Positions 54,969 to 64,000 of a DNA stretch of 64,000 nucleotides are shown here, piece after piece (the first letter of the stretch is position 1; each line of letters starts with the position of its first letter). Source of the stretch: Phycisphaerae bacterium (GTDB taxonomy: Bacteria > Planctomycetota > Phycisphaerae > Tepidisphaerales > Tepidisphaeraceae); contig BPJO01000008.1 of NCBI GenBank assembly GCA_026004655.1, positions 95,118 to 159,117 of the forward strand. Reading direction: 5' to 3'. A program made the position numbers and the translations under genes. The notes beneath the pieces are model-generated. The model worked only from the letters and a program-made list of their open reading frames with translations, did no database searches and was not told where the DNA came from.

Positions 54969-55349
54969 ATGTCAGTTCCTAATGACCGCAGATATCTTAA
55001 ATCTCATGAGTGGCATCGGTTAGAGGGTGATATCGTCACCATCGGAATCACCCAGTTCGCAGCCGACGAATTGACCGACATTACTTATGTTTCCCTCCCC
55101 AAGGTAGGCACACGTTTCTCGGCCAATGATCGGTTCGGGGAAATCGAATCCGTCAAAGCCACCAGCGACCTGTATACCGGGGTGTCCGGCGAGGTCGTGG
55201 CTGTGAACTCCGAGCTCAATTCTAACCCGGCTGTGGTAAATACCGATCCGTTCGAATCCGGTTGGATGATTAAACTCAGGGTTTCCAACCCCTCCGAGTT
55301 TGATACGTTGATGGACGCAGGGGCCTACCAAGCTTCCAGCGGTCACTGA
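54969..55349 (+). CDS. gcvH: Glycine cleavage system H protein
   Basis: A 126-residue lipoyl carrier, from the ATG at 54969 with GGAG seven bases upstream; an ATG 18 bases earlier overlaps that site. The lipoylated Lys is Lys63 in Glu-Ser-Val-Lys-Ala-Thr-Ser-Asp. The surrounding Glu-Trp-His near the N-terminus and Asn-Pro-Ala-Val-Val-Asn-Thr-Asp-Pro are typical. It shuttles the methylamine intermediate between GcvP, GcvT and lipoamide dehydrogenase. The lipoamide dehydrogenase gene is not in the window. It lies 82 bases after gcvT and 84 before gcvP. Confidence 0.96.
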   Translation: MSVPNDRRYLKSHEWHRLEGDIVTIGITQFAADELTDITYVSLPKVGTRFSANDRFGEIESVKATSDLYTGVSGEVVAVNSELNSNPAVVNTDPFESGWMIKLRVSNPSEFDTLMDAGAYQASSGH

Positions 55350-55433
55350 TCATATCTAATTTGGTTGATATGTGTCATGCGTACATCGTAGTAGTTGATG
55401 TGCGTTGGTTTCCTTTTTTGCTACACTTGGGTT

Positions 55434-58349
55434 ATGCCCATGACTGCTGCACCCGTTGAACCGACTTTGGACCTGACTGCCCCTTTGGATACTTTCACCC
55501 GACGACACCTTGGATCTACGGACGATCAGGTCAAGCAGATGCTACAGGTCATCGGTTTTGATTCGATTGATGCTTTGATAGACGCGACGGTCCCGATTTC
55601 GATTCGTCTGAAAAGACCGCTGCAAATCGGACCCGAACAAGGCGAATCGCAAACCATTGCCCAGTTACGGGTCCTCGCGGGCAAAAATCAGATTTATAAA
55701 ACGTTTATCGGGCAGGGATACTATGACACGATCACGCCGCCGGTCATTTTGCGAAATATTCTGGAAAACCCCGGTTGGTACACGCAGTATACACCCTACC
55801 AGGCCGAAATTAGCCAGGGTCGACTCGAAGCGCTTCTGAACTTTCAGACGATGGTCAGTGACCTGACCGGTCTTCCCTTGGCAAACGCGTCTTTGCTGGA
55901 TGAAGGCACTGCCGCTGCCGAAGCCATGGCGATGTGCGTGTCAATTCATGAGCACACCCGAAAGACCTTTCTGGTGGATCAGCGGTGTCATCCTCAGACG
56001 ATCGAGGTGGTCAAAACCCGTGCACGTTCGATGGGAATTGATTGTCGGATCGAGGATTTGTCTTCAAAGGTCGGTAAAAATCGACTGCCGTCTTCTGAAA
56101 ACGATTCATCCCTTGCGGGAATATTGCTGCAGTACCCGACCACCGATGGCGAGATCCATGATTATTCGGATCTGACGGATCAGGCGCATCAACACGGTGG
56201 ATTGGTGGTGGTGGCAACCGATCTGCTGGCTTTGACGTTGATCACTCCTCCCGGTGAATGGGGGGCCGATATTGTGATCGGTTCGGCACAACGGTTTGGC
56301 GTACCCATGGGGTTTGGCGGACCTCATGCCGCGTTCATGGCAACCCGGTCCGAATATGCCCGCAAAATGCCCGGACGACTCGTCGGAATTTCCAAGGATG
56401 CTTCGGGTCAGACTGCTTTGAGACTGACCTTACAAACCCGTGAACAGCACATCCGACGCGAACGCGCCACTTCCAACATCTGCACCGCGCAGGTGCTCCT
56501 GGCGATCATGGCCAGCATGTACGCGGTTTATCACGGTCCCAAGGGCCTACGACAAATCGCCCAGCGTGTTCACGGATTGGCTTGCACCTTCGCCGATGGT
56601 GTGCAGTCTCTCGGGCACACCGTTTGCAGTGATGAGTTCTTTGACACCGTTTGTGTCATTCCCCAAGGACTGAACCTCTCTACGATCCGTCAACGGGCCC
56701 TTCAGGCTAGGATCAATCTCCGGTACACCCGAGACTCGGTGATCGTCGCCTTTTCTGAAACGACCACGCTGGACGACGTTAACACCATCCTGTCGTTGAT
56801 GCAGACAGAAAACCGGGTCTGGCGGCGTCTGGATCATGCAGCCGTGGTAACCCATCCTTCCTCCTTTTCCCGCAAGACCCCATACCTGACTCATCCGGTA
56901 TTTAATTCCTATCACACCGAGCACGAGATGCTTCGGTACATCAAAAGGCTTGAAAGCAAAGATCTGTCTTTGTGCCACAGCATGATCCCCTTGGGCAGTT
57001 GCACGATGAAACTCAATGCGACCACTGAAATGATCCCGATCACCTGGCCGCAATTCAGTCAGATTCATCCGTTTGCCCCATCGGACCAATGGCGTGGATA
57101 TGCCGAAATGTTCGCCACTCTGGAATCCTGGTTGGCTGAGATCACCGGATTTGATGCAACCTGGTTACAACCCAATGCCGGCTCCCAGGGTGAGTATGCA
57201 GGTCTGCTGATGATCCGCGCTTATCACGAATCCCGTGGAAATGCGCACAAAAACATCTGTCTGATCCCCACCAGCGCCCACGGAACGAACCCGGCCTCGG
57301 CGGTGATTGCCGGATTCAAAGTCGTTCCCGTCCAATGTGATTCCGACGGAAACATTGACCTTCACGATCTGAAATCCAAAGCCGAGCAACACCACGAACA
57401 CCTCGCTTGCCTGATGATTACCTATCCTTCCACCCACGGGGTTTTTGAAGAGACGGTTCAAACCGCCTGTCGAATCGTGCACGACCACGGAGGACTTGTT
57501 TACATGGACGGGGCCAACATGAACGCACAGGTAGGATTGACCAACCCGCGCATCATCGGGGCAGACGTTTGCCACCTGAACCTCCACAAAACTTTCTGCA
57601 TCCCCCACGGCGGAGGCGGACCAGGCATGGGACCGATCTGCATGACTGAAGAACTCGCCAGGTTCATTCCCAGCCACGACTTAAGTACCGTTTGTTCTCA
57701 AAATGGTGTTTCAGGATGGGTCAGTGCTGCACCCTACGGGTCGGCGTCGATTCTTCCGATTTCCTATGCCTACATCGCCATGATGGGGTCAGACGGACTG
57801 AAACGCGCCACCGAATACGCCATACTCAACGCCAATTACATGGCCAAGCGCCTGGAATCCCATTATCCGATTCTCTATCGAGGCAAAAACGGGACCTGTG
57901 CCCACGAGTTCATCCTGGATTGTCGCACTTTTGAGCGTACCGCAGGCATCAAGGTAGAAGACATCGCCAAACGACTAATGGATTTTGGGTTCCATGCACC
58001 CACCATGAGTTGGCCCGTTCCCGGGACGCTGATGATCGAACCGACCGAATCCGAATCCAAAGCCGAACTGGACCGTCTCGTCGACGCCTTGATCATCATT
58101 CGGGAAGAAATCCGCGCCATCGAAGAAGGCAAAATGGACAAGACGGACAACCCTCTAAAACACGCCCCTCATACCGCTTTATCCGTGTCTTGCGACGAAT
58201 GGACACATGCCTATCCCCGTTCGCAAGCTGCCTACCCCGCCCCGTGGTTGCGACATTGGAAATATTGGCCTCCGGTGGCGCGGGTCGACAACGTCTACGG
58301 CGACCGAAATCTCGTCTGCACTTGTGCGCCCGTAAGTGACTATTCTTGA
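55434..58349 (+). CDS. gcvP: Glycine dehydrogenase (decarboxylating), single-chain P protein
   Basis: A 971-residue fused P1-P2 enzyme using PLP to decarboxylate glycine. The start at 55434 begins Met-Pro-Met-Thr-Ala-Ala-Pro, followed by Arg-Arg-His-Leu-Gly-Ser-Thr-Asp-Asp. The PLP Lys is Lys719 in His-Leu-Asn-Leu-His-Lys-Thr-Phe, followed by His-Gly-Gly-Gly-Gly-Pro-Gly. Length equals the usual fused form; other bacteria split it into two genes. A longer in-frame ATG at 55395 would add a hydrophobic stretch without family support. It completes the T-H-P operon. Confidence 0.96.
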   Translation: MPMTAAPVEPTLDLTAPLDTFTRRHLGSTDDQVKQMLQVIGFDSIDALIDATVPISIRLKRPLQIGPEQGESQTIAQLRVLAGKNQIYKTFIGQGYYDTITPPVILRNILENPGWYTQYTPYQAEISQGRLEALLNFQTMVSDLTGLPLANASLLDEGTAAAEAMAMCVSIHEHTRKTFLVDQRCHPQTIEVVKTRARSMGIDCRIEDLSSKVGKNRLPSSENDSSLAGILLQYPTTDGEIHDYSDLTDQAHQHGGLVVVATDLLALTLITPPGEWGADIVIGSAQRFGVPMGFGGPHAAFMATRSEYARKMPGRLVGISKDASGQTALRLTLQTREQHIRRERATSNICTAQVLLAIMASMYAVYHGPKGLRQIAQRVHGLACTFADGVQSLGHTVCSDEFFDTVCVIPQGLNLSTIRQRALQARINLRYTRDSVIVAFSETTTLDDVNTILSLMQTENRVWRRLDHAAVVTHPSSFSRKTPYLTHPVFNSYHTEHEMLRYIKRLESKDLSLCHSMIPLGSCTMKLNATTEMIPITWPQFSQIHPFAPSDQWRGYAEMFATLESWLAEITGFDATWLQPNAGSQGEYAGLLMIRAYHESRGNAHKNICLIPTSAHGTNPASAVIAGFKVVPVQCDSDGNIDLHDLKSKAEQHHEHLACLMITYPSTHGVFEETVQTACRIVHDHGGLVYMDGANMNAQVGLTNPRIIGADVCHLNLHKTFCIPHGGGGPGMGPICMTEELARFIPSHDLSTVCSQNGVSGWVSAAPYGSASILPISYAYIAMMGSDGLKRATEYAILNANYMAKRLESHYPILYRGKNGTCAHEFILDCRTFERTAGIKVEDIAKRLMDFGFHAPTMSWPVPGTLMIEPTESESKAELDRLVDALIIIREEIRAIEEGKMDKTDNPLKHAPHTALSVSCDEWTHAYPRSQAAYPAPWLRHWKYWPPVARVDNVYGDRNLVCTCAPVSDYS

Positions 58350-58357
58350 GAAAAGGA

Positions 58358-58396
58358 TATTCAATTGACTTTCAGACAACCGAATCAAATTGAATA
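58358..58396. terminator. Inverted repeat after gcvP, possible terminator
   Basis: TATTCAATT (58358-58366) pairs with AATTGAATA (58388-58396), nine bases, around a 21-base loop. It begins eight bases after the gcvP stop. The stem is AT-rich and followed by GGGG rather than a T run, so intrinsic termination is doubtful; it may help 3' end formation. Confidence 0.3.
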
Positions 58397-58470
58397 GGGG
58401 TTTGTAGGCCTGCGGCTGCCCGGGGATGAAGTTCGCCTGAAAAGGGCTCATTTCACAGATCAGCGAAAAA

Positions 58471-58542
58471 AGCGGCGGAAGGGACTCGAACCCTCAACAA
58501 CTAGCTTGGAAGGCTAGTACTCTACCATTGAGCTACCGCCGC
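58471..58542 (-). tRNA. tRNA-Gly (anticodon TCC)
   Basis: On the minus strand the acceptor stem is GCGGCGG/CCGCCGC, the D arm GCTC/GAGT, and the anticodon stem CTAGC/GCTAG with loop CTTCCAA (anticodon TCC). The T arm is GAGGG/CCCTT with loop TTCGAGT, and the discriminator base is T. CCA is not encoded. It lies just past the glycine cleavage operon on the other strand. Confidence 0.95.
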
Positions 58543-58736
58543 GTGAGATAACGGTGATAAGATAACGTGTCTCATGCCTTTCGCCAAGAGCGCGGTCCAC
58601 TTTGTTTCGAAATCTTCCTTGTCGTCTTTTGCTTCGTTGGTATGACCGTTTTGAACAACATCTTTGGCGGCGACGTCAATTGATAGGTCACCGTTGCACG
58701 AGAGACCGAAGCGTATAAGATTGGGTCGCACCAGGG

Positions 58737-60452
58737 ATGGAACAAAAGCAGTTGAGTTTCAAACTGACTGATTTCATGGACGTGGCAACACTCCAGGAGA
58801 TTCAGGATAGTTTTGCTGCCGTCGCGGGGGTCAAAGCCACGATCACCGATGCCGATGGCAACGTATTGACCAGCCCCAATCCGACCCGGGATTTTGTTGA
58901 ACGTCAGATCGCCATCGCCCGTGCCGAACAGGAAATCCCCGAAGCGCAGAAACAAGGAAGAGAGTATGTGGCGCCGATCGTCGTGGCGGGTGAAAAACTG
59001 GGGATGATCCGAATGACCCCGGGGCATTCTCCCACGGTCGATGACCAGCAACTAGCAAAACTGGCGGAAAAGTTCGGACTCGAGCTGAAGGTTGTAAAAC
59101 AGTTGACCAGGCAGCTTTTTTCTCACGCAACGGCCCGGGCGGCGGCGGTGCAGTTCGTGACCATGATCGCCAACACGGTCGCACGACTTTGCTTTCAGGA
59201 ATACGAGCTTCGCCAGCGTTTTAATGAGCTGACGACCATTTACAACGTCACTATGATGCTCGGTGAACCACGGGATCTGCAGAAGCTGCTGAACCGGACT
59301 GTCCGAGCCGTCTGCGAAGTGATGGACGTCAAAGCCGCTTCGATTCGACTCATCGACCACGAGAAAAACGAGCTAAGAATCAAAGCCGTTCACAACCTTT
59401 CTCAGGAATATCAGAACAAAGGTCCGATCCAGATCGGACGAAACGAACTGGATAGTGTGGCTTGGTCGCCGAGGGGTTTCGAATATGTCAAAAACATGGC
59501 AACCGACCCGCGAGTGCAATACCCCGAGGAAGCCGCTCGTGAGGGGATTGCTTCGATGTTGTCAATCGGAATGCGTTATAAAGGACGACCGCTGGGGGTC
59601 CTTCGGGTTTATACAGCCGAAGAGAGGGTTTTCGAGCAACACGAGATCGAACTACTCAAAGCCATTGCCGCTCAGGCTTCTGCCGCCATTGAGAATGCAC
59701 GTCTTCTTGAAGAACGACTGCAGAGTGAGGCCATTGAACGCCAGATCAAAATGGCGGCCGAGGTCCAGCAGCGTATGTTGCCAAGCTATCCTCCCCGGAT
59801 ACCCGGACTCAGTCTGGCGTATACGTATGTCCCCTGTTTTGAACTGGCGGGTGATTTTTTTGATTTCATTGACTTGCCGGACAACAATCTCGGTCTGGTG
59901 GTAGCCGATGTCAGCGGTAAAGGCGTGCCCGCGTCACTGATCATGGCCAGCGTCCGGGCGGCTCTTCGGGCTCAGGTAGATAATGTTTACTACCTGTACG
60001 AAGTCATCCGAAGGCTCAACATCATGCTGTGTCGGGATACCAAACCGACCGAGTTTGTTACGCTTTTTTATGGGGTTTACGATGCCAAGACCCGCCGGTT
60101 TACCTATTGTAACGCCGGTCACCCCCCGGCTTTGCTTTTACGTAACGGGGAAGTACGCGAGTTGCCGGGGGAGAATATGGTTCTGGGGATCGAACCGAAT
60201 GAAAACTATCGACAGGATTTCGTAGACCTCGAATCCGGGGACGCGATCCTGATTTATTCCGACGGTCTCCCGGACGCCATGAACTTTGAAAAAGAACCCT
60301 ACGGTAAGGAACGGGTATTATCGGCTTTTAGATCCTGCTCAGGAAAATCTGCCCAGGAAATTGCCGATCATCTCTTGTGGGATGTTCGACGGTTTGTGGG
60401 TTTGACCAATCGTTCGGATGATCTGACGCTGATCGTCATGAAGGTCGAATGA
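58737..60452 (+). CDS. PocR-like-GAF-SpoIIE PP2C-type phosphatase
   Basis: A 571-residue signalling protein. Residues 1-130 resemble a PocR sensory domain (Leu-Thr-Asp-Phe-Met-Asp-Val-Ala-Thr-Leu-Gln, Ile-Thr-Asp-Ala-Asp-Gly-Asn-Val-Leu-Thr) but without the Cys-rich middle portion. A GAF domain spans about 176-320. A short helix (about 325-350, Ile-Glu-Arg-Gln-Ile-Lys-Met-Ala-Ala-Glu-Val-Gln-Gln-Arg) leads to the SpoIIE/RsbU phosphatase (about 360-570) with metal-binding Asp in Ala-Gly-Asp-Phe-Phe-Asp, Ala-Asp-Val-Ser-Gly-Lys-Gly, Ser-Asp-Gly-Leu and Arg-Ser-Asp-Asp-Leu. Such proteins usually dephosphorylate anti-anti-sigma factors. The partner is unknown. The 3' end overlaps the TPR gene by 17 bases. 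Confidence 0.88.
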   Translation: MEQKQLSFKLTDFMDVATLQEIQDSFAAVAGVKATITDADGNVLTSPNPTRDFVERQIAIARAEQEIPEAQKQGREYVAPIVVAGEKLGMIRMTPGHSPTVDDQQLAKLAEKFGLELKVVKQLTRQLFSHATARAAAVQFVTMIANTVARLCFQEYELRQRFNELTTIYNVTMMLGEPRDLQKLLNRTVRAVCEVMDVKAASIRLIDHEKNELRIKAVHNLSQEYQNKGPIQIGRNELDSVAWSPRGFEYVKNMATDPRVQYPEEAAREGIASMLSIGMRYKGRPLGVLRVYTAEERVFEQHEIELLKAIAAQASAAIENARLLEERLQSEAIERQIKMAAEVQQRMLPSYPPRIPGLSLAYTYVPCFELAGDFFDFIDLPDNNLGLVVADVSGKGVPASLIMASVRAALRAQVDNVYYLYEVIRRLNIMLCRDTKPTEFVTLFYGVYDAKTRRFTYCNAGHPPALLLRNGEVRELPGENMVLGIEPNENYRQDFVDLESGDAILIYSDGLPDAMNFEKEPYGKERVLSAFRSCSGKSAQEIADHLLWDVRRFVGLTNRSDDLTLIVMKVE

Positions 60453-61785
60453 AACCCTGGTTCAACGCAACCACTGTGTCAGTGCACAGTACCAGTCGCT
60501 TGATGCAGATCCGGAACCATAATCGTCGGATCAGACGGTCACCGGGCGCTAATTTTAAAGCGGATGTAATTTCTTCCCACGCGTAAGCGAGTTCACCCTG
60601 GTCCATGTAAGCCAATGCCAGATTATGACGAACCGACAGGTTGTGCGGGTCGATTTCAAGTGCGCGGATACAGGCATTGATGCCTTGATCGAAACGCCCA
60701 CGGAGGCACTCTGCAACACCCAGATTCTGCCAAGCCTTGATATTGTCCGGTTCCGACCCGATCAACCGACGAAGACAAGCCACCGCCAGACGAGTTTCAC
60801 CAACGTCCAGCAGCATATTCGACAAATCCAATAGAACTTGTGGGGAATCCGGACGAAGCATCAGCTCGGCGCGGAGATAGGATTTGGCTCGGATCAGGTC
60901 CTGACGCTGGTAGGCGATCTGGGCTAAAAGCAGGTTGGCACCGATAAAGGTCGGGTCCAACTGAAGAGTCAATCGAAGCGACAGCTCGGCCTGTTCCAGA
61001 TGGTTCTGGGCCAATTCGAGCTTGGCTTGCGCAAAGCTCACCCCTGCGTTGGTAGGGGCTTGGAGAGAGACTTGTTTTAACTTCGCGCTGGCTTCGTCCA
61101 GACGTCCGATCTGGATCAACAGATGTACGTATTCCAAGAGCGTAGGAAGGTGATGAGGATCGAGTTTGAGTCCGTCCAGATAATGCCTTCGTGCCAGTTC
61201 GTACTGACCGCGTAGCGAATAAGCCTGGGCTATTTTGGCGCGTAGACGAACGTTATCTCCGGACAGATCGATTGTTTTCTGCCAACAAAAGATCGCTCGT
61301 TCGTATTCTTTGCGGGCCAAGAGGCTGTGGGCGATATTTTCGTAGCAGACCGGGCACTCGTCGCGATAGAGTCTGGCCGTGTAAAACATTTCCTCAGCTG
61401 CCTGGTGATCGCCGAGTTCGGTATAAACGCGAATCCGATTGCAATAAGACGGTTCGTATTCCGGATCGGTCTGTTCGATTCTTCTGAAAACCGCCAAAGC
61501 TTCCTGATACCGACCGAGTTGATGCAGCGACACGCCCATGTGATTCCAGGCATGCAGATGATGGGGATCGAGATGGACGGCTTGGGTGTAGGCGTCTATT
61601 GCCTGTTCGTAGCGACAAAGCTCATCAAGACCTCTACCGAGGTGAAAGTGCCAATCGGGATTGAACGGATTCAGCGCCAATGCGGCGCGGAGTTCTTCAA
61701 CCGCCTTCTGCCACCGCTTCTCAGTCATAAAACGTCTGGCCCGACGGGCATGATCGTCGGCATCTGTCCAATGAGAATGACTCAT
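60436..61785 (-). CDS. Tetratricopeptide repeat protein
   Basis: About 449 residues from the ATG at 61785, with AGGA upstream; longer in-frame starts would run into the divergent promoter region. About ten 34-residue TPR units are visible by the Trp/Leu-Gly-Tyr-Ala-Pro pattern, for example Ala-Trp-Asn-His-Met-Gly-Val-Ser-Leu and Ala-Trp-Gln-Asn-Leu-Gly-Val-Ala, most of them with the linker Leu-Asp-Pro-x. No signal peptide or catalytic domain is seen. TPR proteins scaffold complexes; the partner is unknown. It converges on the phosphatase and diverges from the ECF sigma gene, with 224 bases between starts. Confidence 0.85.
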   Translation of the reverse strand: MSHSHWTDADDHARRARRFMTEKRWQKAVEELRAALALNPFNPDWHFHLGRGLDELCRYEQAIDAYTQAVHLDPHHLHAWNHMGVSLHQLGRYQEALAVFRRIEQTDPEYEPSYCNRIRVYTELGDHQAAEEMFYTARLYRDECPVCYENIAHSLLARKEYERAIFCWQKTIDLSGDNVRLRAKIAQAYSLRGQYELARRHYLDGLKLDPHHLPTLLEYVHLLIQIGRLDEASAKLKQVSLQAPTNAGVSFAQAKLELAQNHLEQAELSLRLTLQLDPTFIGANLLLAQIAYQRQDLIRAKSYLRAELMLRPDSPQVLLDLSNMLLDVGETRLAVACLRRLIGSEPDNIKAWQNLGVAECLRGRFDQGINACIRALEIDPHNLSVRHNLALAYMDQGELAYAWEEITSALKLAPGDRLIRRLWFRICIKRLVLCTDTVVALNQGFIRPS

Positions 61786-62009
61786 TCCAAATCCTGTCGC
61801 CGGTGCATATGTTTTACGCAGGTCAGCCCGTTGGAAGCAAGAGAAATACTTTACAAATATCTGTCCCCCGTTGTGAGAAAAAGCGCCCCCCAAAACGATC
61901 ACAAACTATTTCAGTATAAAAACTTATGAATGATATGTGATTTATCCGCCTGAATGGTGTAATCTAGAGTAGCTTATAACGTTCTATAAGGTACAGGGAG
62001 AGTGCGGTT

Positions 62010-64000
62010 TTGATTCAGATCGTCGAGCAGACGCCTCACAAGGGTTCCAGCCTGCTGGAAGTCTACCGCGCAACGGGTTCTCCCGAAGCGTTTGCACAGA
62101 TCATGCGCGCGTACGGAGCGATGGTCTTCAACGTCTGTCTAAAAGTCACCAAAGACCCCGCCGACGCGGAAGACGCTTCTCAGGCGACGTTTTTAACTTT
62201 GGCAGTGCAATTGAAAACCGGCGCGACGATCAGGTACCTCGGTCCGTGGCTTAAGAAAGTGGCCAAGCGTAGCAGTCTAGATCTGGTTCGATCCCGAAAA
62301 CGTCGTTCGAGACGTGAAGCGATTACCGCCGAGAACCGTCCGGACTATTACCGCGTTCATCCCGGACGACGTTCGGAAGAATCCGAGCTTCAGCAGCTGA
62401 TCCGAGAAGAACTCGATCAACTACCCACCAAGTATCGCATGCCCCTGGTGTTGCATTATTTCGGGGGCATGAATCATGAGCAGATCAGTCGAGAGATGAA
62501 CTGCACCCCCGCCGCTTTGGGGGTAAGACTGCACCGTGCCCGCAAAATGCTCGGCAAGCGACTGAGTGAGCGGGGTATCAATCTTGAGTCGGCGGCGTTG
62601 GGGGCTGCCATTGCGGTTTCTGTCCAATCGACCGTCAGCGATCGTTTCATCCAGTCTACCACACACGCGATGGTCAGCATGACAGCGGGTCGTCCACGGG
62701 GGATGGGACCGTTGGCGTTGGGGGCTCATCTTCCGCCGAGCTTGGGGATTGTGCCCCAACTGGTTCAGGAAATTACCCAATCAATGGCACGTACTCGGAT
62801 GCGGTACGCAACGTTGGCGTTGGCAGTGTCGATCACCTGTCTGGGTGGCGCTGCCGAAGCGGTCAGACATCTGCCCGATTCCATTCGTCCGAATCTGGAG
62901 TTCCTTGCCCCATCCAAGGCGCTGGAGAATCTGCTTCGTTGGAGCATTCCGACGCCTAGGGTTCAGGAAAAATCGACTGTTGCCGAAACCCCTCAACTAG
63001 CACAGATCGATCGTCCGGTCTTGGCGGATGACCCGAACTACCCGGCTTACGCCCCACCGGTGCCCTTACTCGCTCCTGTACGTCCTCGACCTCACCCACC
63101 GGTCCTGGCTTACAAAACGTCTACGCCGGTGCCTCCGGTCTCGACTCACACGCCTCATATCGATCAGGCACTGCTAACGAAGAAGAACCAGGTCTCGAAC
63201 GACCAACCGATCACAACACTGACCAGGATTGATACAAGTTCGTCTAACCCGATAGCGACCCCGAACTCGCGACAGGGTTCCGTTTCATCAACGACCGGTT
63301 CATCAGGTGTATGGGATTCGTCATCGATTCCACAAGACAAGAACGATCCAACCAGTACTTCCGGATCCTCAAGCGCCAGACAGGATCCCCAATCTGTTCC
63401 TGTCTCGACGTATGTTCCGCCACCTTCGGCATTTCGTCCATCCTCGAGCAATGTGAATCCGACGACCATCATCCCGATTCTTAGTCCGTCGGTACCTGCC
63501 CGTCATGGGGATTTGCCAACCGGTCCGCAAATCCTCAGTCTACCCTCCAATGAGTCGATTAACGAAGGGTTTTATACGGCCACTGCCGGTCAATGCCAGG
63601 TCCATTGGTTGACACTTCGTCCGAATGATATCTACGTCCACCCCGGCGACGGGATCTACGCCTGGAGCGATTCTGCCAACGGTATCCATCAAGGCGGGGT
63701 GAACTCGGTCAATTTCACTTTGAATGACGCAAGCGGCTACGGCGTGTTTAATATCCAGGAAACTTCCCAACACATACCACCCTTGTACCTGCCCGACCGA
63801 CCGGACACACCTTTATAGGGATCTGGGCAATCGATACGCTGGTGAATTATTCAGGAATCGATTTACAAGTCCGTTATGATCTGGTTCTGGCTCAGTCACT
63901 CGGGTTGGATGAGAAAGTCTTGAAACTTTGGGTCTATGACGGGCAAGAATGGGTCCGTATCATGGATTCGACATTTGCTCGGGACCTTGAGAATCACATG
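62010..64000 (+). CDS. ECF sigma factor with membrane segment and exported C-terminal domain, frameshifted and cut by the window edge
   Basis: The frame from a TTG at 62010 (GGGAG nine bases upstream) reads 602 residues to 63818. Region 2 (about 25-95, with Asp-Ala-Glu-Asp-Ala-Ser-Gln-Ala-Thr-Phe) and region 4 (about 130-185, Leu-Pro-Thr-Lys-Tyr-Arg and Arg-Leu-His-Arg-Ala-Arg-Lys) are clear. A single hydrophobic helix follows (about 265-284), then a Pro/Ser/Thr-rich linker (about 340-515) and a beta-rich domain (from about 530). At 63.75 kb the coding register changes: the next frame, readable to the window end without stops, continues with Val-Arg-Tyr-Asp-Leu-Val-Leu-Ala-Gln-Ser and Lys-Leu-Trp-Val-Tyr-Asp-Gly. 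One added base joins them. The gene is incomplete at 64000. Confidence 0.75.

Overview
The window looks like a chromosomal segment of a Gram-negative Planctomycetota bacterium, most likely of class Phycisphaerae. Several signals agree on this. Exported proteins carry Thr-Gln-Pro / Thr-Arg-Pro runs just after the signal peptide (SppA-like protease, nitrate-operon porin, mutarotase-like lipoprotein). A secreted subtilase begins with a Leu-Glu-x-Arg-Cys-Leu-Leu-Ala motif typical of exported planctomycete proteins. There is a Minf_1886-family protein, an ECF sigma factor with a long exported-looking tail, and LPS heptose genes. This is an inference from motifs, not a phylogenetic placement. No phage, transposon, CRISPR array or obvious foreign island was seen.

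Layout. 1-4.7 kb: partial DUF3179 membrane protein, small membrane protein, SppA-type protease, hydroxyacid dehydrogenase. 4.8-9.7 kb: ftsH, then a two-gene ketosynthase operon in which one partner keeps the catalytic residues and the other has lost them. 9.7-12.7 kb: small hypothetical genes, a sugar kinase resembling KdgK behind a large inverted repeat, and a Trp/Pro/Tyr-repeat exported protein. 12.7-15.8 kb: a glycoside-hydrolase-like enzyme plus a mutarotase-like lipoprotein. 16.2 kb: tRNA-Lys(CTT). 16.5-23.3 kb: secreted subtilase, then an operon of a Gfo/Idh/MocA oxidoreductase, fumC, an epimerase and a DUF1207 protein. 23.4-28.8 kb: a SCO1-cytochrome c-YHS fusion, a zinc-ribbon membrane protein, and ubiX-csrA-ubiA. 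28.8-32.5 kb: transglutaminase-like protein, heptosyltransferase-family protein and hldD. 32.8-38.9 kb: radical SAM protein, uxuA with an SDR mannonate oxidoreductase, tsaD, a C-terminal processing protease and a hydrolase. 39.0-52.6 kb: a ten-gene nitrate assimilation operon, with a divergent LysR regulator at 52.8 kb. 53.8-58.3 kb: gcvT-gcvH-gcvP. 58.5 kb: tRNA-Gly(TCC). 58.7-64 kb: SpoIIE-type phosphatase, TPR protein, and an ECF sigma factor with an exported C-terminal domain that runs off the window.

The nitrate operon is the most complete system. It encodes an outer-membrane porin, a periplasmic binding protein, permease and two ATPases for uptake. A molybdopterin nitrate reductase with an FAD/[2Fe-2S] partner, and a siroheme nitrite reductase with a flavoprotein partner, take nitrate to ammonium. 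A NasS-like sensor and a LysR regulator sit at its head. UxuA, the mannonate oxidoreductase and the KdgK-like kinase together suggest hexuronate catabolism.

Seven otherwise well-conserved genes are split by a single-base frame change. Six need one base removed, in or beside homopolymer runs, and one needs one base added. The lesions hit ubiX, hldD and nrtD among others, so residual assembly or sequencing error is the most economical explanation. These genes are annotated as single genes with the lesion marked.
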